The notes under the pieces were generated by a model. It was not told the origin of the DNA. It did not search any database and saw only the letters and a list, made by a program, of their open reading frames with translations. A stretch of DNA of 64,000 bases from Sphingomonas ginsenosidivorax. GTDB taxonomy: Bacteria > Pseudomonadota > Alphaproteobacteria > Sphingomonadales > Sphingomonadaceae. The DNA lies in NCBI RefSeq assembly GCF_007995065.1, contig NZ_VOQR01000001.1, positions 1,925,001-1,989,000 on the forward strand, given 5' to 3'. Position 1 is the stretch's first letter. Each line of letters begins with the position of its first letter. A program made the translations under genes and the position numbers. Shown here piece after piece: positions 10,001 through 17,776 of the stretch.

Positions 10001-10129
10001 CGCCTGCACCGGCGCCACGGTCTGCGCGAGGGCCGGCGACGCCACCCCGATCGCCACGGCCAGCACGGCCCAGCTGGAAACGCTCGCCAGGTCGCGGAGA
10101 TGGCGCTCGAAATGCACAGGTTTCGTCAT
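7064..10129 (-). CDS. TonB-dependent outer-membrane receptor
   Basis: A 1021-residue receptor. The ATG at 10129 follows a GGGGGTAAC ribosome-binding region and gives a signal peptide ending ASPALAQ (about residue 36). A plug domain follows (EILVTGSRVARDG, TLVLLDGRRSVG, VEVVTGGASAAYGSDAVAGAVNF), then a large barrel ending LGRAFRVGIRMEMR. An upstream in-frame extension to 10501 lacks a signal peptide and is rejected. It is divergent from the penicillin-acylase gene, which suggests cargo such as peptide-bearing wall fragments or N-acyl amino compounds. The substrate is not readable from sequence. Confidence 0.92.
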   Translation of the reverse strand: MTKPVHFERHLRDLASVSSWAVLAVAIGVASPALAQTVAPVQAQTETESAKTADADSNAEILVTGSRVARDGFQAPTPVMVLTQEQILNSSPSNNIADFVNQMPALAGSTRPANSRLNLSSGQAGINALNLRNLGETRTLVLLDGRRSVGSTITGLVDVNTIPQQLVKSVEVVTGGASAAYGSDAVAGAVNFVLDKKYKGFKVSVDSGITDKGDGGNYSMSVAGGFAFGSDDRGHILLSGEVAHRDGIFKVDRDWNATGYVRIQNPAYDATTNSGVPQFLIRKQVGAANSTPGGLITASAGGPANRLRGLYFGQNGAVQQYQYGALTFPSPTGATAPSLTQGGDWRVNDSGRRIGLDPEDDRHGVYGRASYEVANGIELFAEGAYNKQHVFFNAGPNLATGVSLSATGCGTAATAAAAPLTCNAYLYNTLGRAQLAGITSVTIASTAADLPFRAVDNKREVQRYALGAEGTGEVFGKNATWEIYGQYGRAKLREQLRNVMNITRMNNATAAVFAPAGNTGGYAPGSIQCLINVDASTTNNDPGCVPLNRLGIGVANPAAFSYVLGNPYRDEVVEQYNAAFNLSVTPFRTWAGDVSVAMGAEYRKEKISGFVPAEFQPLSVLDASGRPATTNRWSVGNYLPTNGSYNVKEAYLETVVPLGLGIEFNGAARATRYSTAGYVTTWKAGATWQPIEDIRFRVTRSRDIRAPNLNELFAAGSANSDSVRNPAFTNNGANGPATYSYSATVTGNLNLRPEKSDSWNAGVVVAPRFLPGFNLSVDYFRIDVKDAISTFGAQDIINLCFQGQQQFCDAYSADPARSSPGQPYLLFRSQPFNAASQLVRGVDIDGSYRLPLDKLFGDSEGAITLRGTATRYIDNLFNSGVPSTVVLNSVGVNGGQASTPKWIYRGSLTYDTPDFSITGVGRGVSSGKYVGNGIECQTGCPVSTTQFPTYDVNHVSGLFYADLNLTAKIDMGGADAQLFLNVTNVFDRWPLLVPETGLAANSTYSDLLGRAFRVGIRMEMR

Positions 10130-10379
10130 GTTACCCCCAATAAATCCGTTGTTTCGCCGGTCTGTTCGCCGGCTTTGTGTGGATGCCCCTGCGGGTCCTC
10201 CGATCCGGTCGCCCCGCCCCTGGAGAGCGGAAACGCCGGTCGTGTCGGACGGGTGAAGGTGCGCGGTTGCAGCGACTTGCGTCAAGGCCAACCGGTCGTC
10301 CTTCGCTTCATCGAACCATAACCGTGGCATATAGGCCGCAGCGCCCGGTCTTGCCCTATGATAGGCGCGAACACTGGCC

Positions 10380-10429
10380 ATGCCGACACCGCCATGCCGG
10401 CACCGATGTCGGCACCGATGTCGGCGATG
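10380..10429. repeat. Short tandem repeat, 12-bp unit
   Basis: Four near-copies of a 12-bp unit occur upstream of the acylase gene: ATGCCGACACCG (10380-10391), ATGCCGGCACCG (10394-10405), ATGTCGGCACCG (10406-10417) and ATGTCGGCGATG (10418-10429). The last three are contiguous. They lie in the 354-bp divergent region (10130-10482) between the second TBDR and the acylase, which holds no other gene I can support. A regulatory role is possible but unproven. Confidence 0.6.
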
Positions 10430-10482
10430 AGCGACTGGCGCGCGGCCGGCACCGACGCCGGCCACAGCAGGGGACATCGTCC

Positions 10483-12849
10483 ATGATCGATCGCCGCTCA
10501 TTCCTCCACGGCTCGGTCGCGACTCTCGCGCTGGCGCCTGCCGCCATTGCGAAAAGCGCGACCACCGCGGTGCACAAGGACCTTGCCGGACTTACCGCTC
10601 CGATCGAGATCGTCGATGACATCTACGGCATCCCGCACATCCGCGCCGCATCGATCCCGGACGCGTTCTTCGGCCAAGGCTATGTCGTCGCGCGCGACCG
10701 GCTGTTCCAGATCGACCTGTCGCACCGCCGCGAACTCGGCCGGCTCGCCGAGGCGTTCGGATCCGATTTCGTCAAGCACGACGCGGTCGCGAAGCTGTTC
10801 CATTACCGCGGCGATCTCGACGCCGAACTCCGCCGCATCCCCGCCGATGTGCTCGCCTGCGCGCGGTCCTATGTCGCGGGGATCAATGCGCGGATCGACG
10901 AACTCGTCGCCGACCCGTCGCTGCTGCCGCTCGAATACGGCATCCTCGGCGTCACCCCGATCAAATGGGACGTGCGCACCTTCGTCCTCGCGCGCGGCGC
11001 CTCGATCGGCAACGCCGACGACGAGGTGCGGCGCGCGCAGTTGGCAGCACTCGGCCTGCTCGATCTCGACGCGGTGGTCGCGCCGCTGCGCCCCGCCTGG
11101 ACGATGACCGTGCCCCCCGGGCTCGACGTCGCCGCGGTGTCCGACGCAGACCTGGGCGTGCTGCGTCAGGGCGGACTGCCGTTCGGCCCGGGCACGCCGA
11201 CGCTCGAGCCTTCAGAGACTCCGGTCGAACGCGCCAATGCCGGCAGCAATGCCTGGACGATCGCACCGAGCCGCAGCGCAACGGGCCGGCCGATCCTCGC
11301 CAACGATCCGCATCTCGGCATCGGCGGCTGGGGCCCGCGCCACGTCGCGCACCTGACCGCGCCGGGGCTCGACGTGATGGGCGGCGGCGCACCCGGACTG
11401 CCGGGGATCATGCAGGGCCATACCGACCGCTTCGCATTCGGCCGGACCAACTTCCACATTGACCAGGAGGACCTGTTCGTCCTCGAACTCGATCCCGCCG
11501 ACCCCGAACGCTACCGCCACGCCGGCGGCTGGAAGCGCTTCACGCGGATCGAGGCGCCGATCGCCGTCAAGGACGGCCCCGCACAATCCGCGACGCTGCG
11601 CTACAGCGTGCAGGGCCCGGTGATCTCGCACGATCCGGCCCGCCACCGCGCCACCGTGCTCGGCTCGATCGCGATGCAGCCCGGCGGCGGTGGTTCCTTC
11701 TCGATGATCGCGATCAATCTCGCGCGCGACTGGACCTCGCTGCGCCAGGCGTTCCGGCTCCACCCATCGCCCACCAACTTCCATTATGCCGATATCGACG
11801 GCAACACCGGCTGGCAGGTGATCGGCTTCGCCCCCATCCGAAAGACCGGTGTCGGCCTGCTGCCCGTGCCGGGCGACGGGCGATACGACTGGACCGGGAT
11901 GCGCGACTTCGCGTCGCTGCCGAGCGAGTACAACCCGAAGAAAGGCTGGTTCGCGTCGGCCAACCAGAACAACCTGCCGACCGACTGGCCGCGCGATCGG
12001 ATCACCGCCTTCTCGTTCCGCGATCCCTATCGCTACGACCGGATCGCCGACGTCCTCACGACGCAACCGCGCCACGCTCTGACCGACAGCGTTGCGCTCC
12101 AGCACGACACGCTATCGACGCCCGCCCGCCAGCTGCTCGCGCTGCTGCCGAAGCGCGCGTCCGATGCCGGCAATATGCTCCGCGGCTGGAACGGCCATAT
12201 CGACGCCGACAGCGCCCCCGCCGCGCTGTTCGAGATCCTGTGGCGCGACCTGGGCGAGCGCATGCTCGCCGCGATCGTGCCCGAACGCGCACAGGCGCTC
12301 GTCACCGAGATCGCACCGTCGGTTCTGCTGGGCCTGCTCGCGCATCCCGACAAGCGGCTCGGCAGCGATCCCGCCGCGGCGCGCGACGCAATGCTGGACG
12401 CCGCGATGCTGTCGGCCTGGGCATCGGCAAAAACGCTACTCGGCCCCGATCCTGCCAAATGGCGCTGGGGCACGCTGCACCAGGTCCGCATCGCGCATCC
12501 GCTGTCGCGCGTCCCCGCGATCGCCGCCGCCTTCCCCCCGATCGGGGGCGAGGGCACCGGTGGCGATAGCTACACCGTGATGGCGCGCTGGCTCGGCAGC
12601 GGGCCGAGCTGGAAGGCGAGCGGCGGCGCCAGCTACCTGCAGGTCATCGACGTCGGCGCCTGGGACAAGTCGCTAATGCTCAACCTGCCCGGCCAGTCGA
12701 ACGATCCGCGCTCGCCACATTACCGCGATCAATACGCCCCCTGGATCGCCGGCCGGATGCACCCGATGCTCTTCAGCCGCGCCGCGGTCGATGCCAATGT
12801 CGCGGAGCGTACCGCGCTCGACCCAGGCCGGACAAGGAACCGCCGATGA
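10483..12849 (+). CDS. Penicillin acylase family (Ntn-hydrolase) amidase, probably Tat-exported
   Basis: A 788-residue precursor. The N-terminus MIDRRSFLHGS carries a twin-arginine-like motif and a hydrophobic stretch, so periplasmic location is likely. The N-terminal-nucleophile motif GSNAW places the catalytic Ser at residue 255, the expected start of the beta chain after autocleavage; ILANDPHLG follows. Family members hydrolyse amide bonds of beta-lactam side chains, acyl-homoserine lactones or other N-acyl compounds. The ATG at 10483, preceded by AGGGGAC, is chosen over an upstream extension lacking a signal. The stop overlaps the deacylase start (ATGA), so a joint role on N-acyl-D-amino acids or wall peptides is plausible but unproven. 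Confidence 0.88.
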   Translation: MIDRRSFLHGSVATLALAPAAIAKSATTAVHKDLAGLTAPIEIVDDIYGIPHIRAASIPDAFFGQGYVVARDRLFQIDLSHRRELGRLAEAFGSDFVKHDAVAKLFHYRGDLDAELRRIPADVLACARSYVAGINARIDELVADPSLLPLEYGILGVTPIKWDVRTFVLARGASIGNADDEVRRAQLAALGLLDLDAVVAPLRPAWTMTVPPGLDVAAVSDADLGVLRQGGLPFGPGTPTLEPSETPVERANAGSNAWTIAPSRSATGRPILANDPHLGIGGWGPRHVAHLTAPGLDVMGGGAPGLPGIMQGHTDRFAFGRTNFHIDQEDLFVLELDPADPERYRHAGGWKRFTRIEAPIAVKDGPAQSATLRYSVQGPVISHDPARHRATVLGSIAMQPGGGGSFSMIAINLARDWTSLRQAFRLHPSPTNFHYADIDGNTGWQVIGFAPIRKTGVGLLPVPGDGRYDWTGMRDFASLPSEYNPKKGWFASANQNNLPTDWPRDRITAFSFRDPYRYDRIADVLTTQPRHALTDSVALQHDTLSTPARQLLALLPKRASDAGNMLRGWNGHIDADSAPAALFEILWRDLGERMLAAIVPERAQALVTEIAPSVLLGLLAHPDKRLGSDPAAARDAMLDAAMLSAWASAKTLLGPDPAKWRWGTLHQVRIAHPLSRVPAIAAAFPPIGGEGTGGDSYTVMARWLGSGPSWKASGGASYLQVIDVGAWDKSLMLNLPGQSNDPRSPHYRDQYAPWIAGRMHPMLFSRAAVDANVAERTALDPGRTRNRR

Positions 12850-14438
12850 ACCGTCTCGTCCTGTCCACGCTGGCGCTCGCGCTCGCCGGTCCCGCAGCAG
12901 CGGCCTCACGCGTCGACGTCGTGATCCGCGGTGGCACGATCTATTCGGGCGCCGACGCCGCACCGATTACCGGCGACGTCGAGATCAGCGGCGACCGCAT
13001 CGTCTATGTCGGCCCGACCCGCCGCACGCCCGCGGTCCGCGTGATCGACGCGAAGGGCCAGATCGTCGCGCCCGGCTTCATCGACGCGCATACTCACCCA
13101 GACACCTATATCCGCTCGGCCGACGCGACTGAACGGCTCAACCTGCCCTGGCTCGCACAGGGCGTCTCGACGATCGTGATGGGTGTCGACGGCGGCGGCA
13201 CCCCCGATGTCGCCGCCGACGCCAAGACACTGACCGCGGCGAAGGTCGGCACCAACCTCGTGCCCTTCGTCGGCTTCGGCGCGATCCGGTCGCGCGTGAT
13301 CGGCCAGGACGACCGTGCACCCACCCCCGCCGAACTCGCGCAGGAACAGGCCCTCGCCGCAAAGGGCATGTGCGAAGGCGCCTACGGCCTCTCCACTGGC
13401 CTGTTCTACGCGCCGCAGAGCTACGCCAAGACCGACGAGGTCATCGCCGTCGCGCGCGAGGCGGGCAGTCGTGGCGGGATGTACGACACCCACCAGCGCG
13501 ACGAATCCAACTACACGATCGGCCTGCTCGGCTCGACCAAGGAAGCGATCGAGATCGGCCGCGCGGCGAAGATGCCGGTCCATTTCGCGCACCTGAAAGC
13601 GCTCGGCGTCGACCTGCAGGGCCAGGCACCGCAGCTGATCGCGACGATCGCCACCGCGCGCGCAGCAGGGCAGGACGTCACCGCCGACCAATATCCCTGG
13701 CTCGCCTCGGGCTCCAGCGTCGACGCGTCCTTGCTCCCCCGCTGGGCGAGCAACGGCGGCTATGCCAAGCTGATCGCACGGTTCGACGATCCCGCGACGC
13801 TGGTCCGGATCAAGCGCGAGATGGTCGAGAATCTACGCCGCCGCGGCGGCAAGGAATCGATCCTGCTGACCAGCGCCGACCAGCCCTGGACCGGCAAGAC
13901 GCTCGGCCAGATGGCAACGCAGTGGAAGATCGATCCCGTCGACGCCGCGATCCGCATCCTGCGCGTCGCCAACCCCGAGGGCACCGGCCCCGCCGGCGTC
14001 GGCATCGCCAGCTTCAACATGGCCGACCGCGACGTCGACCTGCTGATGCAGCAGCCCTGGATCGTCACCAGCTCGGACGGATCGGACGGCCATCCGCGCC
14101 AATACGCGACCTTCCCGCGCAAATATCAGACCTATGTCCGCGAGCGGAAGGTCATCACGCTGCGCGACTTCGTCCGCCGCTCGACCGGGCTGACCGCCGA
14201 CATCTACCGCATCGACCATCGCGGCTATCTGCGCGCCGGCTATTTCGCCGACGTCGTCGTCTTCGATCCCGTCAAATACGCGCCCCGCGCCGATTATATC
14301 CACCCGCGCGTCCCCAGCGTCGGCGTCTCCGCGCTGCTCGTGAACGGCCAACTCGCGCTCGCGAACGGCGTGACCACCGGCGCCGCATCGGGCCGCGTGC
14401 TGCTGCGGCCGACTCCGGCAGGCTGCCCGGCGTCTTGA
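12846..14438 (+). CDS. N-acyl-D-amino-acid deacylase (amidohydrolase superfamily), exported
   Basis: A 530-residue protein with a signal peptide (cleavage near GPAAAAS) and amidohydrolase features: IRGGTIYSG at the N-terminus, the metal site GFIDAHTHPD (H82 and H84), VHFAHLKALG, and the late ligand segment TSSDGSDG. D-aminoacylases release D-amino acids from N-acyl-D-amino acids; relatives hydrolyse D-amino-acid-containing dipeptides. It overlaps the upstream acylase by 4 bp. Between an acylase and a D,D-carboxypeptidase it may finish off D-Ala or D-Glu containing wall peptides in the periplasm. Confidence 0.88.
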   Translation: MNRLVLSTLALALAGPAAAASRVDVVIRGGTIYSGADAAPITGDVEISGDRIVYVGPTRRTPAVRVIDAKGQIVAPGFIDAHTHPDTYIRSADATERLNLPWLAQGVSTIVMGVDGGGTPDVAADAKTLTAAKVGTNLVPFVGFGAIRSRVIGQDDRAPTPAELAQEQALAAKGMCEGAYGLSTGLFYAPQSYAKTDEVIAVAREAGSRGGMYDTHQRDESNYTIGLLGSTKEAIEIGRAAKMPVHFAHLKALGVDLQGQAPQLIATIATARAAGQDVTADQYPWLASGSSVDASLLPRWASNGGYAKLIARFDDPATLVRIKREMVENLRRRGGKESILLTSADQPWTGKTLGQMATQWKIDPVDAAIRILRVANPEGTGPAGVGIASFNMADRDVDLLMQQPWIVTSSDGSDGHPRQYATFPRKYQTYVRERKVITLRDFVRRSTGLTADIYRIDHRGYLRAGYFADVVVFDPVKYAPRADYIHPRVPSVGVSALLVNGQLALANGVTTGAASGRVLLRPTPAGCPAS

Positions 14439-14481
14439 GCCGCACCTTGACCCGACACCCGGGCGTGGCCGACACGGTCGC

Positions 14482-15366
14482 ATGAACCTGCGGCACATCG
14501 AGATTTTCCACGCGGTCTATGTCAACGGATCGGTCAGTGCCGCGGCGCGCGCGCTGAACATCTCGCAGCCTTCGGTCTCCAAGACGTTGCGTCATGCGGA
14601 GTCGCTGCTCGGCTTCGAACTGTTCCAGCGCAGCAACAGCCGCTTGGTCCCCACCGAAGACGCGCACGCGCTGTTCGATTCGGTCGCCGGCATCCAGGAC
14701 CGGGTCCGCGGCCTGCGCGAGGCGGTCCGCAACCGCCGCGCCGGCGCGGGCACGACGCTGCGGATTTCGGCCTTGCCCAGCCTGGCACTCGGCGCGCTGC
14801 CGACCGCAGCGGCGCGGTTCATGGCGCTGCGTCCCGACGTCCGTTTCGACCTGCAGACGGTCCATCACGACGATCTGCTGCGGAAACTCTACGAACGCGA
14901 GACCGACATAGCGATCGCCGCCGAGGTCCCGCGCGGCGCCCCGCTCGGCCAGATCTGGCTCGGCGAGGGCGAACTCGTCGTGCTCTACCGCGACGCCGAC
15001 ATGCCCGACGCCCCGTCGCGGGTCGAACTCACCTGCCTCGCCGACCGGCCCTTCATCACCCCCGCGGCGAGCGGCCCGATCGGACAGATGTTCACCACCG
15101 AACTCGCGCGTCTCGCGCTCGAGCTCGACGAGGTCGCGTCGGCGCGCACCTTCTACATCGCCGCCGCCTTGGTCCGCGCCGGCGTCGGCCTCAGCGTCGT
15201 CGACAATTTCACCGCCGAAGCGTCGATGGCGCCCGGTCTCGCGATGCGCTCGCTCAAGCCGCCGCTGACCTTCGACGTGCACGCGATGCATTTGCTCGAC
15301 CGTCCGCCCAGCGCGCTCGCGACCGAATTTCTGTCCCTCCTCAGCGACGTGATCGAGGCCCCGTGA
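14482..15366 (+). CDS. LysR-family transcriptional regulator
   Basis: A 294-residue regulator with a winged HTH at residues 1-60 (FHAVYVNGSVSAAARALNIS, QPSVSKTLRHAE) and a LysR effector domain (TTLRISALPSLALGALP to the C-terminus). It sits in the middle of the acylase-deacylase-dacB gene row, 43 bp after the deacylase, and its stop shares one base with the dacB start (TGATG). Co-transcription with wall-hydrolase genes suggests it senses a wall-derived peptide or D-amino acid, loosely like AmpR. Family membership is certain; the effector is inferred. Confidence 0.9.
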   Translation: MNLRHIEIFHAVYVNGSVSAAARALNISQPSVSKTLRHAESLLGFELFQRSNSRLVPTEDAHALFDSVAGIQDRVRGLREAVRNRRAGAGTTLRISALPSLALGALPTAAARFMALRPDVRFDLQTVHHDDLLRKLYERETDIAIAAEVPRGAPLGQIWLGEGELVVLYRDADMPDAPSRVELTCLADRPFITPAASGPIGQMFTTELARLALELDEVASARTFYIAAALVRAGVGLSVVDNFTAEASMAPGLAMRSLKPPLTFDVHAMHLLDRPPSALATEFLSLLSDVIEAP

Positions 15367-16763
15367 TGCGCACGCTTCTCCCCCTCCTGCCCCCTCTCCT
15401 GCTCATCGCCGCAGCCCCTGCGGACCCGGCGGTCGAGGCTGCGTTGGCCAGCGCCGGACCCGGCACGCGGATCGGGCTCGTCGTCACCGACGAGCAGGGC
15501 CAGGAGATCGTCGCGATCCGCCCCGACGACCGTTTCGTCCCCGCGTCGAACACCAAGATGTTCACGACCGCCGCGGCGTTCGCGCTGCTCGACACGCAGG
15601 CACCCGATGGCGGCGGCGGCGCGACCGTCCGACTGGAGGGGCGCGACGTCGTGCTCGCGGGCCACGGCGACGCGCGGCTGTCGAGCGCGCCGGACTGCGC
15701 CACCGACTGCCTCATCGACCTCGCCCGCGCGGTCGCGGCCCGCACACGTATCGTCCATGACGTGATCGGCGACGACAGCGCCTTTCCCGACGAACGCTGG
15801 CCGCAGGGGATGAGCTGGAACAACATTCCAAGCCGCTACGGCACCGCGATCTCCGCGCTGACGATCGACGACAACGTCACGACGATCGCCATCAAGCCCG
15901 GCCCGGTGGTAACAGGCGACGGCTACTACCGGATCGACAACCGCGTCGTAACCGGCGGCACCAAGCCGGCGCTCGGCTTCACGCGCGCGCCCAACGACCG
16001 CGTCGTACAGGTCACCGGAACGGTCCCCCCCGGTGCGTCCGAAACGCTGACGATCGCGATCGACGACCCCGCGCACCGCGCGGCGTGGCGCCTCGCCGCG
16101 ATACTGCGCGACCTCGGCGTCCGCGTCACCGGCACGATCGGCGTCCGACACCGCGCGCCCTCGCCCTCGGACGATCCCGCGACGCGCGGCGCCGCCCCAG
16201 CCGCGCGTCCGCCCGAACCGTCGGTGCTGGCACGGCTCGCGCCCCCACCTCTCGCCGCCGACCTGCGCGTCACCAACAAGGTGAGCCAGAACCTCCACGC
16301 CGAACTGCTGCTCCGCCGGATCGGCGCGCTCGCGGGCACCGGCTCGGTCGCCGACGGCCAGCGCGCGGTCCGCACGATGCTCGACGGCGCCGGCGTCGAT
16401 CGCTGGTCCTACGATTTCGCCGACGGCGCGGGCATGTCGAACTACAACCGCCTCACCCCGCGCGCGGCAGTCCGGTTCCTGCGCTGGACGCAAACCCAGC
16501 CCTGGGGCGCCGCCTGGCGCGAGACGCTGCCCGTCGGCGGGGTCGACGGCACCGTCGCGCGCCGTTTCGGCGGCACCGCGCTCAACGGCAAGCTCTTCGC
16601 CAAGACCGGCACGATCAACGCCGCCAACGCGCTCTCCGGGTTCCTGATCGCCGCCAGCGGCCGCACGCTCACCTTCTCCGCGCTCGCCAACGATATGCCC
16701 GGCGACGCCTCGGCGACGGCGGCGGTCGACAAGGCGCTGCTAGCGGTCGCTGCGGCGAACTAG
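15366..16763 (+). CDS. dacB: D-alanyl-D-alanine carboxypeptidase/endopeptidase DacB (PBP4, peptidase S13)
   Basis: A 465-residue penicillin-binding protein with a short hydrophobic signal (LLPLLPPLLLIAAAPA). The three active-site motifs are present: SNTK with Ser61 and Lys64, the DGAGMSNYN segment near residue 358, and KTG at 413-415. It trims the terminal D-Ala or cleaves crosslinks of peptidoglycan in the periplasm. The ATG at 15366 overlaps the LysR stop; a GTG one codon upstream is an alternative. Its stop overlaps that of the convergent serine hydrolase by four bases (CTAG). Length fits family members. Confidence 0.9.
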   Translation: MRTLLPLLPPLLLIAAAPADPAVEAALASAGPGTRIGLVVTDEQGQEIVAIRPDDRFVPASNTKMFTTAAAFALLDTQAPDGGGGATVRLEGRDVVLAGHGDARLSSAPDCATDCLIDLARAVAARTRIVHDVIGDDSAFPDERWPQGMSWNNIPSRYGTAISALTIDDNVTTIAIKPGPVVTGDGYYRIDNRVVTGGTKPALGFTRAPNDRVVQVTGTVPPGASETLTIAIDDPAHRAAWRLAAILRDLGVRVTGTIGVRHRAPSPSDDPATRGAAPAARPPEPSVLARLAPPPLAADLRVTNKVSQNLHAELLLRRIGALAGTGSVADGQRAVRTMLDGAGVDRWSYDFADGAGMSNYNRLTPRAAVRFLRWTQTQPWGAAWRETLPVGGVDGTVARRFGGTALNGKLFAKTGTINAANALSGFLIAASGRTLTFSALANDMPGDASATAAVDKALLAVAAAN

Positions 16764-17776
16764 CCCGCGTCGAACGCCGCGATCAGCGCATCCCCCGTCG
16801 CCGGCCGCAGCGTGAAGATCCCGCTGTCGAAATGCCGCGTCGGATGCACCCGGTTGGTCAGCAGCGTCCACGCCACGCCGCGCTCAAAATCGACCCAAAG
16901 CCCGGTCCCAGTAAAGCCGGTATGCCCGATCGTCGTCGGCGAACACGCCTGCCCGCCCGACCAGCCGGGAAACTGGATCTCCCACCCCGCGGTCCGGTGC
17001 CCCTCCACCGGGGTCCGGATCGCCTCGAGCATCGCAGCCGACGCGCCGCTCCCGTCGAGCAGCCCCTGCGCAAAGCCCAGCACACCCTCGACCGTCCCGA
17101 ACAACCCGGCATGCCCGGTCCGCCCGCCCATCGCCGAGCAATTCTCGTCATGCACCTCGCCCTTCAAGACGCGCCCGCGCCACTGGCAGAATTCGGTCGC
17201 GACCGCAGGCCCCGGCGGCGGGCCCCAGCTCAACCCCTCGCCCAGCGGCAGCGCATCGAGTGGTGCGCCCGTCAGCCGCTCGACCGCGATGCCGAGCAGG
17301 ATGAAGTTGATGTCCGAATAGACCGCCGGCCCGTGCTTCCATTCGCGCTGCAGCACGAACGCGCGCAGCCGCGCCGGGTCGTCGCCATAGGTATAGATCG
17401 GCTCGACCGCGGGCAGGAACGTCCGGTGCACCAGGCAGTCGCGGAACGTCAGCCGCCGCTCGGGCGCGTTCGCCACGTCATATTGCCGCAGGTCGGGGAT
17501 CGCATCGGTCAGCGGCCGGTCGAGATCGATCCGCCCCTCGTCCGCCAGTTGCAGCACGAAGCTGGTGGTCGCCATCACCTTGCTGACAGACGCCAGGTCG
17601 AACCAGTGACCTGCGGTCAGCGGTTCGGGGGTCGGCACCGTCTGCGCCTTCCCCACGACGCGAACCGCCCGCATACCGTCCGCGGTGACGATACCCAGCA
17701 CCGCACCGGGTATCCGCCCTTGCGCGACCGCGTCCGCGGCGGGTGCAAAGGCAGCGTCGGCGATACGGTCGATCAT
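16760..17776 (-). CDS. Serine hydrolase of the beta-lactamase superfamily, AmiE (YbbE)-like
   Basis: A 338-residue protein without an obvious signal peptide. It has the SxxK motif SVSK (Ser63, Lys66), the YSD motif at 153-155 and HTGFTGTG near residue 290. The segment HDENCSAMGG followed by GHAGLF recalls Bacillus AmiE, the N-acetylmuramyl-L-alanine amidase encoded in the murQ cluster of Bacillus subtilis. It is co-transcribed with the AmpG-like permease (4-bp overlap), so a cytoplasmic enzyme acting on imported muropeptides fits. An esterase or ordinary class-C-like hydrolase cannot be excluded. Confidence 0.8.
   Translation of the reverse strand: MIDRIADAAFAPAADAVAQGRIPGAVLGIVTADGMRAVRVVGKAQTVPTPEPLTAGHWFDLASVSKVMATTSFVLQLADEGRIDLDRPLTDAIPDLRQYDVANAPERRLTFRDCLVHRTFLPAVEPIYTYGDDPARLRAFVLQREWKHGPAVYSDINFILLGIAVERLTGAPLDALPLGEGLSWGPPPGPAVATEFCQWRGRVLKGEVHDENCSAMGGRTGHAGLFGTVEGVLGFAQGLLDGSGASAAMLEAIRTPVEGHRTAGWEIQFPGWSGGQACSPTTIGHTGFTGTGLWVDFERGVAWTLLTNRVHPTRHFDSGIFTLRPATGDALIAAFDAG

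Noticed and set aside
6998..10321. A 1107-codon plus-strand frame opposite the second TBDR
   Set aside because: Antisense shadow of a well-supported TBDR gene; composition is dominated by Arg and Ala with no motif.
10177..10482. N-terminal extension of the penicillin acylase
   Set aside because: The extension has no signal peptide and covers the tandem repeat; the ATG at 10483 has a good ribosome-binding site and a twin-arginine-like signal.
15363..15365. GTG as dacB start
   Set aside because: The ATG immediately after it overlaps the LysR stop in the common TGATG arrangement; the difference is one residue.
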